In this document: positions 8,321-16,224 of the stretch, piece by piece | Layout: each line of letters opens with the position of its first letter | How positions within the stretch are numbered: the stretch's first letter is position 1 | Assembly (NCBI GenBank): GCA_030447875.1 | Contig: JAUJOA010000006.1 | Location: forward strand, 1 to 49,938 | Reading direction: 5' to 3' | Length of the DNA: 49,938 bases | Source: Thermoleophilaceae bacterium | GTDB lineage: Bacteria; Actinomycetota; Thermoleophilia; Solirubrobacterales; Thermoleophilaceae | Notes under the pieces: generated by a model | The model's database searches: none | Told to the model about the DNA's origin: nothing | What the model saw: only the letters and a program-made list of their open reading frames with translations | Program-made: the position numbers and the translations under genes

Positions 8321-8887
8321 ATGGCCACTCAGACTTCCACTCAGCGAAAGGCCGCCGGCAAGAAGGCCGCGGCCACCCGTAAGCGCAACGCAGCGCGTCG
8401 CCAGGCCAGCACCACGCGTGCGGCCGCTCGCAGCACCCGGGGTAGCGCGAAGGGCACCGCCAAGCGGGCCGTTCGTACCGCCGAGACCCGCGTCGACGCG
8501 GAGGTCACGCGCGTCGAGGCGCTCGGTCAGCAGGCCCAGCGAGTCGTCCTCGTGCCGGTCGGGGCCGCTCTCACGGCGCGCGACAACGTGGTCGAGGCCG
8601 CAAAGCCGTTCCGCAAGCGGACGAGCGCCGAGCGCGAGATCAAGAAGTTCGAGCGCCGCGGCGTTCGCGCCCGCAACGACGCCGAGCGCCAGGTCAAGCA
8701 GACGCGTACCCGCGTCGAGCGTGAGCTGCGCCAGCGGCGTCAGCAGGCCACGCGCCTCGTGAAGCGCAACCGCCGGACCGTGGAGACCCAGGTCAGGTCG
8801 GCGCGTCGCGACTTCGAGCGCGGAGCGGACAAGCTCCAGACCGGAGCCTCGGACGTCGTCCGCGACGTGGAGCGCACGCTGGTCTAG
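8321..8887 (+). CDS. Highly basic histone-H1-like protein (188 aa)
   Basis: The start ATG 8321 is fixed by a strong GAGGAGGA (8306-8313). Residues 1-60 are Ala/Lys/Arg/Thr-rich (AAGKKAAATRKRNAARRQA), resembling bacterial H1-like tails. Residues about 60-188 are strongly charged and predicted helical or coiled coil, with many Arg and Glu (REIKKFERRGVRARNDAER). There is no membrane span or signal peptide. Such composition suggests binding of DNA or RNA, but I cannot place it in a named family. It stands alone behind its own promoter with a LexA box and is followed by several hairpins. A nucleoid protein made during the SOS response is the favoured inference. Confidence 0.6.
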   Translation: MATQTSTQRKAAGKKAAATRKRNAARRQASTTRAAARSTRGSAKGTAKRAVRTAETRVDAEVTRVEALGQQAQRVVLVPVGAALTARDNVVEAAKPFRKRTSAEREIKKFERRGVRARNDAERQVKQTRTRVERELRQRRQQATRLVKRNRRTVETQVRSARRDFERGADKLQTGASDVVRDVERTLV

Positions 8888-8896
8888 TCACCTTCC

Positions 8897-8927
8897 CCCC
8901 GCGCCGCCCGAGAGAGTGGGCGCGGGG
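8897..8927. terminator. GC hairpin after the basic protein gene
   Basis: The arms CCCCGCGCC (8897-8905) and GGCGCGGGG (8919-8927) form 9 bp with a 13-nt loop, starting 9 bp after the stop codon. There is no T-tract. It is probably the terminator of the SOS-box gene. Confidence 0.55.
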
Positions 8928-8934
8928 TCAGACT

Positions 8935-9000
8935 GCCGGCTTCGGCCGGCGGTGACGCAGTACTCTCTCCTCCCTCAACCGTCGGGGCCTTCGGGCCCCG
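8935..9000. terminator. Two TTCG-loop hairpins
   Basis: Two perfect hairpins with TTCG tetraloops follow each other: GCCGGC-TTCG-GCCGGC (8935-8950) and CGGGGCC-TTCG-GGCCCCG (8983-9000). UUCG loops are exceptionally stable in RNA. With the preceding hairpin they make a triple barrier before mrp (start 9071). They may be tandem terminators or mRNA 3'-end protectors. Confidence 0.5.
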
Positions 9001-9070
9001 TCGGTGCTTTCGGAGCCGGGGGCGAGCCGTCGTGCTCGCTCCGGCTCCGTCGTTTGCCACAATCGATGTG

Positions 9071-10222
9071 ATGCCCACTCGGGAACAGGTCACGGAGGCG
9101 CTCCGCTCGGTCATCGACCCGGAGCTGCGCAAGAACATCGTCGACCTCGGCATGGTCCGGTCGGTCGACTTCCACGACGAGGGACGGGTCGACGTGGTGG
9201 TCTCGCTGACCACGCCGGGATGCCCGATCCGGTCGCACTTCCAGGACGCCGTGACCCAGTCGGTGGTGGCGCTCGAGGGCGTGGGAGAGGTCAACGTGGG
9301 GTTCGACGTGCTGTCCGCCCAGGAGAAGCAAGGCCTGCAGCAGAAGCTCGGCCGCCAGACGCTCCCGCAGGGCGCGCTCGCCGCCGTGAAGAACGTGGTC
9401 TGCATCGGTTCCGGCAAGGGCGGTGTAGGGAAGTCCACGCTCACCGCAAACCTCACCGCTGCCCTCGCCGCGGAAGGCAAGCGGGCCGCCGCTCTGGACG
9501 CCGACGTGTGGGGCTACTCGATCCCGCGCATGCTCGGGGTCCACGGCAAGCCGTCGATCTCGGCTGAGCGCAAGATCATCCCGTTGACAGTCCACGGAGG
9601 CGTCCGCGTGATGTCGATCGAGTTCTTCCTGAGCGAGGAGGACCAGGCCATCACCTGGCGCGGGCCGATGCTTCACAAGGCGATCCGTCAGTTCCTCGAG
9701 GACGTGGAGTGGGGAGAGCTCGACTACCTCCTGATCGATCTCCCGCCGGGCACCGGCGACGTGTCGATGACCCTCGCCCAGCTGCTTCCGCAGGCGAAGT
9801 TCGTGATCATCACCACACCCCAGCCCGCGGCGCAGAAGGTGGCGAAGCGCGCGGCCGACACGGCTCGCCGCTTCGACCTCGAGATCGCCGGAGTGATCGA
9901 GAACATGTCCGGCTTCACAACGCCCACCGGCGAGCGCTTCACAATCTTTGGAGAGGGCGGCGGGCAGCTCCTCGCGGACGAGCTCGACGTGCCACTGCTC
10001 GGCAAGGTGCCGCTCCAGGAGGAGCTTCGAACCGGAGCCGACGAAGGCCGGCCGCTCCTGCTCGATGATCCGGACGCGCCCGCCTCACAGGCGATATTTC
10101 ACGCGGCCCGGGGGCTGATCGCGGCGACGCCCCAAGAGCTTCCGGTGATGCAGGACGCCGCTGGGCCACCGCTGGAGGCAGCCGCGCCCGTCACGGGCAC
10201 GCCGCTGCCGATGGCGCAGTAG
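9071..10222 (+). CDS. mrp: Mrp/ApbC-family Fe-S cluster carrier ATPase
   Basis: The start at ATG 9071 (MPTREQVTEALRSVIDPEL) gives 383 residues; in-frame upstream codons encode no family sequence. An N-terminal MIP18/DUF59 domain (about 1-90) precedes a P-loop NTPase with deviant Walker A GSGKGGVGKST (about 113-123), a DADVWG switch and LIDLPPGTGD. Mrp proteins bind a bridging Fe-S cluster and transfer it to apo-proteins in an ATP-dependent way. The convergent neighbour is a ferredoxin, which is consistent with Fe-S metabolism though not proof of a link. The C-terminal 35 residues are low-complexity Ala/Pro. Confidence 0.93.
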   Translation: MPTREQVTEALRSVIDPELRKNIVDLGMVRSVDFHDEGRVDVVVSLTTPGCPIRSHFQDAVTQSVVALEGVGEVNVGFDVLSAQEKQGLQQKLGRQTLPQGALAAVKNVVCIGSGKGGVGKSTLTANLTAALAAEGKRAAALDADVWGYSIPRMLGVHGKPSISAERKIIPLTVHGGVRVMSIEFFLSEEDQAITWRGPMLHKAIRQFLEDVEWGELDYLLIDLPPGTGDVSMTLAQLLPQAKFVIITTPQPAAQKVAKRAADTARRFDLEIAGVIENMSGFTTPTGERFTIFGEGGGQLLADELDVPLLGKVPLQEELRTGADEGRPLLLDDPDAPASQAIFHAARGLIAATPQELPVMQDAAGPPLEAAAPVTGTPLPMAQ

Positions 10223-10244
10223 CGAGCCCCTGACAAGCCCTCAC

Positions 10245-10281
10245 GCGCCGCTCAGAGGCGCTTCGGGAAGCGGAGCGGCGC
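10245..10281. terminator. Bidirectional terminator hairpin between mrp and ferredoxin
   Basis: The outer arms GCGCCGCTC (10245-10253) and GAGCGGCGC (10273-10281) enclose a second stem, CGCTT/AAGCG. The nested GC hairpin lies between two convergent stop codons (10222 and 10294), so it can serve both genes. Confidence 0.65.
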
Positions 10282-10293
10282 TGGCGTGGTCCG

Positions 10294-10557
10294 CTAGCCG
10301 TTCTTGTAGTACTGCGCGTTGACCTCGATGTAGCTCTGCCACTCGTCGGGCAGCTGGTCCTCGGCGAAGCATGCGTCCACCGGGCAGGCCTCCACGCAAG
10401 CGTCGCAGTCGATGCACTCCTCGGGGTCGATGTAGAGCATCTCGACCTTGTCGTAATCCGGCTCGTCCGGCGTCGGGTGGATGCAGTCGACCGGACACAC
10501 CTCTACGCAGGAGTTGTCCTTGGTTCCGATGCAGGGCTCAGCGATTACATAGGCCAT
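10294..10557 (-). CDS. fdxA: Seven-iron type ferredoxin
   Basis: The 87-residue protein has the FdxA cysteine layout: EPCIGTKDNSCVEVCPVDCI near the N-terminus and ECIDCDACVEACPVDAC in the middle. This fits one 3Fe-4S plus one 4Fe-4S cluster. It is a soluble low-potential electron carrier. The start MAYVIAEPCIG is the standard family beginning. The C-terminal DEWQSYIEVNAQYYKNG is a normal short extension. The redox partner cannot be deduced. It is monocistronic and convergent with mrp. Confidence 0.92.
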   Translation of the reverse strand: MAYVIAEPCIGTKDNSCVEVCPVDCIHPTPDEPDYDKVEMLYIDPEECIDCDACVEACPVDACFAEDQLPDEWQSYIEVNAQYYKNG

Positions 10558-10725
10558 CGGCGCGGCGGGCTCCTAGGGTTCGCCTGACAGGGGTGGTGCT
10601 GCCCACCCGTGGCGGCGCAGCGAAGGCGAGATGATACCCGCGGGCGTTCTCCACTTCGGTTCCGACGCCAGTGGGAGTGGGACGCGGAGCGGCGGCGGTG
10701 GAGCGCGCACTAGGCTGGCGAGCCG

Positions 10726-11613
10726 ATGATCCTCTTGACCGGAGCCACGGGGACCGTGGGCTCGGCCCTTCTCCGACGGCTGACGTCGGCGGGGGAGCCG
10801 GTGCGCTGTCTCGTGCGCGACCCCCGCCGGCTGGGCCCGGAACGGGTGCGCGTCCAGATCGCACTCGGCGACCTCTCGCAGCCGGCCTCGTTCCGCAACG
10901 CGCTGCGGGGCGTGGACCGGGTGATTCACCTGGCCGCCTCCATCCGCGACCAGCCCGGCGCCTCGATCGAGGAGTTGAACGCGGTGGCGACCATGCGGCT
11001 GCTGCGGGCCTCGGAGCGCGCGGGCGTCGACCGCTTCGTCTTCTTCTCGAGCCTCGGAGCCACCGAGCACTCGCGGGCGCGCTTCTTCCGCGCCAAGGCG
11101 CTCGCCGAGCGGGCGGTTCTTGACTCAAGCCTCGACGCGACAGTCTTCGCACCCTCGATCATCTATGCACCGGGCGACCCCTGGCTCACGCTGCTCCAGC
11201 GCTTCTCCTACCTGCCCGCCATGCCGGTGTCCGGGTCCGGACGAGCCGTGTACCAGCCGATCTGGGCGGACGACGTGGCCTCATGCATCCTTGCGGGGCT
11301 CGACGGCCCGGTCGAGGCGACCGAGGGAGGACGGCGGCTCGAGCTCGCCGGGCCCCAGACGCTGTCCTACAACCAGATCGTCGTGACCGCTCTACGCGCT
11401 CTGGGGCGACCGCGCCGCATCGTTCACGTCCCGGTGCCCCTGGTCCGAGGGACGCTGAAAGCGGTCGGCTGGGTCGCCGGGCAGGCCGCCTTCGCCACTT
11501 GGGAGGAGGCGGAGCTACTCGAGCTCGCCATGACGAGCGTCCGCGGGACGGCGGACGCCGAGGGGCTCGGCGTCACGCCGGCGACCTTGGCGGCGGTCCT
11601 GGGCGCCGATTGA
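10726..11613 (+). CDS. NAD(P)-binding atypical SDR (NmrA/SDR_a5-like)
   Basis: The 295-residue protein opens with MILLTGATGTVGSALLRRL, a GxxGxxG Rossmann fold, and continues with VIHLAAS and FVFFSSLGA. The usual Tyr-x-x-x-Lys pair is not evident (FFRAKALAERAV stands where it would be). This points to an atypical SDR of the NmrA or complex I NDUFA9-like group. Such proteins often act as redox sensors or assembly factors rather than dehydrogenases. ATG 10726 is the start. It diverges from the ferredoxin gene and is followed by a strong palindromic hairpin at 11698. The substrate is unknown. Confidence 0.75.
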   Translation: MILLTGATGTVGSALLRRLTSAGEPVRCLVRDPRRLGPERVRVQIALGDLSQPASFRNALRGVDRVIHLAASIRDQPGASIEELNAVATMRLLRASERAGVDRFVFFSSLGATEHSRARFFRAKALAERAVLDSSLDATVFAPSIIYAPGDPWLTLLQRFSYLPAMPVSGSGRAVYQPIWADDVASCILAGLDGPVEATEGGRRLELAGPQTLSYNQIVVTALRALGRPRRIVHVPVPLVRGTLKAVGWVAGQAAFATWEEAELLELAMTSVRGTADAEGLGVTPATLAAVLGAD

Positions 11614-11697
11614 GCGCCGGCGCGCCGACGTAGGCGATCATCCGCGAGGTCAGTTCCGTGACGAGTCGGAACGCACGCTTCAGGTATAGAACGACGA

Positions 11698-11722
11698 AGG
11701 GCCCGGCAAAATGCCGGGCCCT
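11698..11722. terminator. Perfect 11-bp palindromic terminator
   Basis: The arms AGGGCCCGGCA (11698-11708) and TGCCGGGCCCT (11712-11722) enclose an AAA loop. It is placed between the SDR gene (+) and groEL (-) and can terminate from both directions. On the minus strand it would follow the structured element after groEL. Confidence 0.7.
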
Positions 11723-11732
11723 CCGTATCCGC

Positions 11733-11841
11733 TGTAACGAGGTCGAGAGCCGAGCGATCCAAGGACGCAGGCCCGAAGGCTTGGTAGGCCAAGCCGAGGG
11801 CCGAGGACGCAGGAGCGCGACGGCTATTCGGCCTCGTTACA
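11733..11841 (+). ncRNA. Candidate structured RNA: 109-nt rod overlapping the groEL stop
   Basis: Nearly the whole interval folds into one rod. The stems are 11733-11747 with 11827-11841 (15 bp, two G-U), 11748-11752 with 11821-11825, 11754-11756 with 11816-11818, and 11758-11760 with 11812-11814. A symmetric internal loop has AGGACGCA on both sides (11762-11769 and 11804-11811). Above it, 11770-11774 pairs with 11798-11802, and a 7-bp hairpin GGCTTGG/CCAAGCC has the loop TAGG. The G-U pairs form only in plus-strand RNA, which favours that strand. Read as minus-strand RNA it would be the groEL 3' UTR. The last five bases overlap the groEL coding end. I do not recognise the family. Confidence 0.45.
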
Positions 11842-13471
11842 TCATGCCGTCCATGCCGCCGGGCATACCCCCGCCACCCGCCATCGCGGGCTCCTTCTCC
11901 GGCATCTCGGCGACGATCGCCTCGGTGGTCAGAATGTTCTTCGCGATCGAGGCGGCGTTCTGCAGCGCCGACCGCGTGACCATCGCGGGGTCGATGATGC
12001 CCGCGCCCACGAGATCGACGATCTCGCCGGACTCGGCGTTCAGCCCCTGGCCCTTCTTGGCCTTGCGGACGTCGTTGACGACGACCGAGCCCTCGAGGCC
12101 GGCGTTCTCCGCCAGCTGACGGACCGGCTCCTGGAGCGCGCGCAGGATGATCTTCGCCCCAGTGCGCTCATCCGGCTCGTCGATCGAGTCGGGGTTGACG
12201 GCGTCGGACGCCTGCAGGAGAGCCACGCCGCCGCCGGGCACGATGCCCTCCTCGAGCGCCGCACGAGTGGCCTGCAGGGCATCCTCGACGCGGTGCTTCT
12301 TCTCCTTCATCTCTGTCTCGGTGGCCGCGCCGACCTTGACGACGGCGACGCCGCCCGCGAGCTTCGCAAGCCGCTCCTGCAGCTTCTCGCGGTCGAAGTC
12401 GGAGTCGGTGTTCTCGATCTCGTTGCGGATCTGGTTGACCCGGCCCTTGATCGCCTCCGACTCGCCGGCGCCGTCGATGATCGTCGTGTTGTCCTTGGCG
12501 ACGACGACGCGACGAGCGCGACCGAGCTGGGACAGCTGGGTGTTCTCCAGCTTGAGGCCCATCTCCTCGGTGATGACCTCGCCGCCCGTGAGGATGGCGA
12601 TGTCCTCCAGCATCCGCTTGCGCCGATCGCCGAAGCCCGGCGCCTTGACCGCCAGGCCGGTGAACGTGCCGCGGAGCTTGTTGACGACGAACGTGGCCAG
12701 CGACTCGCCCTCGACGTCCTCGGCGATGACCAGGATCGGCTTGCCCGACTGGATCACCTGCTCGAGGACCGGGAGCACGTCGCGCACCGCGCCGATCTTC
12801 TGGTTGGCGATGAGGATGTACGGGTCCTCGAGCACGGCCTCCATGCGGTCCTGGTCGGTGACCATGTAGGGCGAGATGTAGCCCTTGTCGAACTGCATGC
12901 CCTCGGTGAACTCGAGGTCCATCCCGAAGGTCTGGCCCTCCTCGACGTTGACCACACCGTCCTTCCCGACCTTGTCGATGGCGTCGGCGATCACGTCGCC
13001 AATCTCATCGTCGGCCGCCGAGATGGCCGCCACGCGCGCGATCTGGTCCTTGCCGGCGACCTCCTTCGACTGCTTCGAGATGCTCTCGACCACTCGGTCG
13101 ACGGCCTGCTCGATCCCGCGCTTCAGCGCGAGCAGGTTGGCGCCGGCCGCGACGTTCTTCAGGCCGCTGTGGACGATGGTCTGCGCAAGCACCGTAGCCG
13201 TGGTCGTGCCGTCGCCCGCCACGTCGTTGGTCGCCGTGGCGACTTCGCGGACGAGCTGGGCGCCCTGGTTCTGGAAGACGTCCTCCACCTCGATCTCACG
13301 TGCGATCGTGACGCCGTCGTTGGTGATCGTGGGCGCTCCGAACTTCTTGTCGAGCACCACGTAGCGGCCCTTCGGGCCGAGTGTCACCTTGACGGCGTTC
13401 GCGACCGCGTCGACGCCCGACTCGAGTGCGGCGCGCGCCTCCTGGTCGTACTTGAGCTCCTTGTGAGCCAT
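11837..13471 (-). CDS. groEL: Chaperonin GroEL (Hsp60)
   Basis: This is a complete 544-residue GroEL with the ATP-site segments [33 protein letters not shown] and [13 protein letters not shown]. The C-terminal tail [13 protein letters not shown] is of the GGM type found in the housekeeping chaperonin; many actinobacteria also carry a second, His-tailed copy, absent from this window. It forms the 14-mer folding chamber with GroES. A good GGAGGAA site precedes ATG 13471. The groES gene lies 36 bp upstream on the same strand, and both are under the CIRCE element at 13837. The stop codon lies inside the base of the structured element. Confidence 0.98.
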   Translation of the reverse strand: MAHKELKYDQEARAALESGVDAVANAVKVTLGPKGRYVVLDKKFGAPTITNDGVTIAREIEVEDVFQNQGAQLVREVATATNDVAGDGTTTATVLAQTIVHSGLKNVAAGANLLALKRGIEQAVDRVVESISKQSKEVAGKDQIARVAAISAADDEIGDVIADAIDKVGKDGVVNVEEGQTFGMDLEFTEGMQFDKGYISPYMVTDQDRMEAVLEDPYILIANQKIGAVRDVLPVLEQVIQSGKPILVIAEDVEGESLATFVVNKLRGTFTGLAVKAPGFGDRRKRMLEDIAILTGGEVITEEMGLKLENTQLSQLGRARRVVVAKDNTTIIDGAGESEAIKGRVNQIRNEIENTDSDFDREKLQERLAKLAGGVAVVKVGAATETEMKEKKHRVEDALQATRAALEEGIVPGGGVALLQASDAVNPDSIDEPDERTGAKIILRALQEPVRQLAENAGLEGSVVVNDVRKAKKGQGLNAESGEIVDLVGAGIIDPAMVTRSALQNAASIAKNILTTEAIVAEMPEKEPAMAGGGGMPGGMDGMM

Positions 13472-13507
13472 GTCTTTCTTCCTCCGTCTTGGTTCGTTCG
13501 AGTTGTG

Positions 13508-13798
13508 TTAGCCGGCGACCTTGGCGAGCACGTCGGACTCGCGGAGGACCAGCAGGTCCTCGCCGTCGACGCTGATCTCGGTGCCGCCGTACTTGGAGTA
13601 GAGAACTTCCTCGCCCTCCGTGACGTCGAGCGGGACGCGTTCGTTGTCATCACCGACCTTGCCGTCGCCGACGGCGAGGACCTTCCCCCGCTGGGGCTTC
13701 TCCTTGGCGGTGTCGGGGAGGACGATGCCGCTGGCGGTCGTCTCCTCCTCCTCGAGAGCCTGGACGATCAGCCGATCGCCTAGAGGCTTGAGCTTCAT
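13508..13798 (-). CDS. groES: Co-chaperonin GroES (Hsp10)
   Basis: I start at ATG 13798 ([19 protein letters not shown]), the universal GroES N-terminus, giving 96 residues; a longer in-frame start at 13843 would run into the CIRCE operator. A GGAGG site lies about 10 nt upstream. The mobile loop is [17 protein letters not shown], and the roof and core strands follow normally ([11 protein letters not shown]). GroES caps the GroEL ring during folding. It is the first gene of the groES-groEL operon and should be heat-inducible by HrcA derepression. Confidence 0.97.
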   Translation of the reverse strand: MKLKPLGDRLIVQALEEEETTASGIVLPDTAKEKPQRGKVLAVGDGKVGDDNERVPLDVTEGEEVLYSKYGGTEISVDGEDLLVLRESDVLAKVAG

Positions 13799-13836
13799 AG
13801 GTGTGAACCTCCGTTGAAACGGTCGTTTCGGGCCGG

Positions 13837-13863
13837 TTGGCACTCTAGCACGGAGAGTGCCAA
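13837..13863. promoter_or_regulatory. CIRCE operator (HrcA binding site)
   Basis: TTGGCACTC (13837-13845), a 9-bp spacer and GAGTGCCAA (13855-13863) match the CIRCE consensus TTAGCACTC-N9-GAGTGCTAA, with one symmetric A-to-G change per arm. It is 38 bp upstream of the groES ATG. CIRCE is bound by the HrcA repressor. No hrcA gene is in the window. Confidence 0.9.
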
Positions 13864-13922
13864 GGATGCTGCCCGATCCCGCTTCAGACGGGCTTTACCG
13901 ACCCGTGAGACCGTCCCGCGAG

Positions 13923-14320
13923 TCAGTTCTGCGACGGCGCCTCGGGCCTCAGCCGCTCCGAGATCTCCGAGGGCCGATCGGAGATCGCCGAGAAGCGGAC
14001 CACTGTGACGATGTCGTCCTGCTCGACCGAGCGGCCGTAGATCTGCTCCAGGAAGTGGACCGTCTCGTCGACGCGCCGGAACTCCGGGTTGTCGTGCTCC
14101 ACATCGCGCGGCGAGAGGTCTTGGACCGGCTTCACGTCCACCCCGTCGACCACAGCCTCGAAGATCTTCTCGCGGGAGAGTGCTGGAACCCCACGGTCAC
14201 GAGCACGACCTCGCCCTTCTTGTACTTCCCGCTCTTGTCCCCGAGGCGGATGGTCGCCGTCTTGCGGCCACGGCGCAGCTGGTCGATGAAGACCGGCGAG
14301 TAGAAGTTGAGCACGTACAC
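13923..14320 (-). pseudogene. ASCH-domain protein with a -1 frameshift
   Basis: Two overlapping frames together give one ASCH-domain protein of about 132 residues. The N-terminal half, from ATG 14320, reads MYVLNFYSPVFIDQLRRG and TATIRLGDKSGKYKKGEVV. The C-terminal half reads REKIFEAVVDGVDVKP, LSPRDVEHDNPEFRR and VTVVRFSAI. Continuity breaks at a G-run on the plus strand (14174-14176), where one base appears to be missing: family members read GPREKIF across this point. ASCH proteins are PUA-like folds thought to bind RNA or nucleotides. The intact-looking halves suggest either a recent inactivation or a sequencing or assembly error. It is the last gene of the Crp-PCMT-Nudix operon. Confidence 0.75.
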
Positions 14321-14332
14321 GGCCGGCGGAGC

Positions 14333-14749
14333 CTACCTGTACTCCGCGAGCGTCGACAGGGCCGCGATAGCGATTCCGCGCTCCCCCGCGTAGGTCAGAA
14401 GGTCGGGCGCGTCCTCGAGCGGCACCCACTCGGCCGATTCCACCTCGTGGTCGTGGTCGCGCACGCTTCCCGAGCGGTAGCGCAGGAGGAAGAAGGTGAC
14501 CACCTTGAGCTGGCGCCTGCCCTTGCGCACGTACCAGTAGCGCACGTCACCGAGCTTGTCGATCAGGTCCGCCTCGAGCCCCGTCTCTTCGCGCACCTCG
14601 CGGACGGCGGCCGCGGCGGCGTCCTCCTCTCCCTCGGGATGGCCCTTCGGCAGCGCGACAGCGCCCTTCTTCGTTCGTATCGTGGCCATGAACGGCCGTC
14701 CACGGAAGGAACGGATCACCACGCCTCCGGCCGAGAACTCGGGCTTCAC
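14333..14749 (-). CDS. Nudix hydrolase
   Basis: The 138-residue protein contains a perfect Nudix box: G, five residues, E, seven residues, then REVREETGL (about residues 36-58). This site binds divalent metal and cleaves nucleoside diphosphate-linked substrates. The N-terminus SAGGVVIRSFRG and the insert RKGRRQLKVVTFFLLRY resemble MutT/diadenosine-polyphosphate hydrolase-type members, but the substrate is not determined. Its ATG overlaps the PCMT stop by 4 bp (14746-14749), so translation is likely coupled. The ASCH frame follows after 12 bp. Confidence 0.9.
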   Translation of the reverse strand: MKPEFSAGGVVIRSFRGRPFMATIRTKKGAVALPKGHPEGEEDAAAAAVREVREETGLEADLIDKLGDVRYWYVRKGRRQLKVVTFFLLRYRSGSVRDHDHEVESAEWVPLEDAPDLLTYAGERGIAIAALSTLAEYR

Positions 14750-15453
14750 CTCTTGTCGTCCCGGTCCTGCCCATCAACCTGATCCGCGGGCGGCGCCTCC
14801 ACGAGCGGCACGAAGCGAACCGGGGCGATCGCCTCCTCGACGCCGTTCCGCACGCGCACCAGGTTCTCGCGGTCGCCGCGCCTGACCGGGCAGACAAGGG
14901 CGGCGCCGGGCGCGAGCTGATCGAGGACGGTGCTCGGCGCGCCTCCCTCCGCGGTGGCGGTCACGGAGATGCCGCCGAACGGCGCTCGGTCCGGGGCACC
15001 GCGGGTTCCGTCCCCGCTCCGAACTTCGACGTTCTCGTAGCCGAGCTCTTCCAGCAGCGACCTGGCCTGCCGGGCGAGCGAGGGATAGCGCTCGATCGTC
15101 ACCACCTCGCGGCAGCAACGCGACAGGACCGCCGCGCCATAGCCTGAGCCCGTGCCGACCTCGAGCACCCGTTCGTCGCCCCGGAGCTCGAGGAGGGCGG
15201 TCATGGAGGCCACGATCCATGGCTGAGAGATCGTCTGGCCCTCGCCGATCCGCAAGGCGCCGTCGCTGTAGGCGCGCGACCTGAGCTCCGGCGGCACGAA
15301 CAACTCACGCGGCACCTCGGCCATCGCCCGCAGTACAGCGTCCTCCTCGATCCCGCGGCGGCGGAGGTGACGCTCCACCATGCGTCGCCGAGCGCGCGCC
15401 GCCTTGCGGTCGTCGGAGGGAGGGGGAGACCCGTCGCTTTCGGGCGACGTCAA
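14746..15453 (-). CDS. pcm: Protein-L-isoaspartate O-methyltransferase
   Basis: This SAM-dependent methyltransferase repairs isoaspartyl damage in proteins. Visible features are the PCMT helix VLRAMAEVPRELFVPP, the substrate region GEGQTISQPWIVASMTALL, the SAM motif I VLEVGTGSGYGAAVLS and the post-I acidic VVTIERYP. The TTG at 15453 gives 235 residues. The family usually starts nearer ATG 15381 (MVERHLRRRG), so the first 24 residues are doubtful. The gene follows the Crp-like regulator by 3 bp and overlaps the Nudix gene. The C-terminal tail is charged and divergent. Confidence 0.9.
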   Translation of the reverse strand: MTSPESDGSPPPSDDRKAARARRRMVERHLRRRGIEEDAVLRAMAEVPRELFVPPELRSRAYSDGALRIGEGQTISQPWIVASMTALLELRGDERVLEVGTGSGYGAAVLSRCCREVVTIERYPSLARQARSLLEELGYENVEVRSGDGTRGAPDRAPFGGISVTATAEGGAPSTVLDQLAPGAALVCPVRRGDRENLVRVRNGVEEAIAPVRFVPLVEAPPADQVDGQDRDDKR

Positions 15454-15456
15454 GCC

Positions 15457-16149
15457 TCAGTAGATGTAGTTGCGGAGGGCGTCGGCCTCGCGAACGAGAA
15501 CCTTGCCGCGCTGGAGCGTCACGACTCCCGCCCGCTCGAGTGTGGCGAGGAAGCGGCTGGCGCTCTCGCGTGAGGATCCCGCGAGCTGCGCGATGTCGCT
15601 CTGAGTGGCGTTCACGACCACGGTGCCGTCGGCAGCCCCCTCGTCGCGCCGTGCCTCGACCTGCGTGAGCAGGACGCCGGCAACGCGGCTCGGGACGCTC
15701 TGGAACGACTGACTCGCGATGCGCTCGTTGGCACCTCTCACACGGTCGGCCAGGCCGGCCAGCATCTTGATCGCGATGTCCGGCTGAGCGAGCAGCAGCC
15801 GCCTGATGTCGTCGGCCAGCAGCGCCACCGTCGTCGTGGGCTCGAGCGCCTCGATGGTCGCCGACCGCGTCTCGCCGCTGAAGAGCGCGAGCTCCCCGAA
15901 CATGTCACCCGGGCGGAGCTCCGTCAGGGCGATGGTGCGCCCGTCCGAGTGGGTCTTGGTCGCGCGGAGCAGGCCCGCCCGGACCACGTAGCAGGAGCTC
16001 CCCTCGTCACCCTCGCGAAAGACCACTTCCCCGGCCTCGTAGCTGCGCGGCACGGCAACCGCGGCGAGTCCCTGAAGCTCCGGCTCCGAAAGCCCCGAGA
16101 AGATGGGCAAGCGGCCGAGTAGCCGGGCGGTCTCTTCCCCCTCCGACAC
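15457..16149 (-). CDS. Crp/Fnr-family transcriptional regulator
   Basis: I choose GTG 16149 (VSEGEETARLLGRLPIFSGL), giving 230 residues; an upstream in-frame GTG at 16185 would cover the operator-like palindrome. The N-terminal cyclic-nucleotide-binding fold shows the jelly-roll signature RPGDMFGELALFSGETRSA. The C-terminal winged helix has the recognition segment TQSDIAQLAGSSRESASRFL. No cluster-binding cysteines are present at the N-terminus, so it resembles Crp more than Fnr. It leads an operon with pcm, the Nudix gene and the broken ASCH gene. The ligand is unknown. Confidence 0.9.
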   Translation of the reverse strand: MSEGEETARLLGRLPIFSGLSEPELQGLAAVAVPRSYEAGEVVFREGDEGSSCYVVRAGLLRATKTHSDGRTIALTELRPGDMFGELALFSGETRSATIEALEPTTTVALLADDIRRLLLAQPDIAIKMLAGLADRVRGANERIASQSFQSVPSRVAGVLLTQVEARRDEGAADGTVVVNATQSDIAQLAGSSRESASRFLATLERAGVVTLQRGKVLVREADALRNYIY

Positions 16150-16151
16150 GG

Positions 16152-16163
16152 GTGAATGATCAC
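16152..16163. promoter_or_regulatory. Possible autoregulatory Crp/Fnr half-site palindrome
   Basis: GTGAATGATCAC has arms GTGA and TCAC with a 4-bp spacer, the spacing of Fnr-type sites rather than the 6 bp of Crp sites. It lies directly upstream of the chosen GTG (16149) of a Crp/Fnr-family gene, a usual place for autorepression. A chance match is possible. Confidence 0.35.
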
Positions 16164-16224
16164 ACACCGGCAATCTCGAGAGCACTGCCGACCCTCGGCG
16201 GCGTGGGGCCGCTGAGGTGCCCGC

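Noticed and set aside
12293-13783. Long open frame antisense to groEL/groES (496 codons)
   Set aside because: Codon bias of the GC-rich chaperonin genes opens the opposite strand; the peptide has no family features and groES/groEL are certain.
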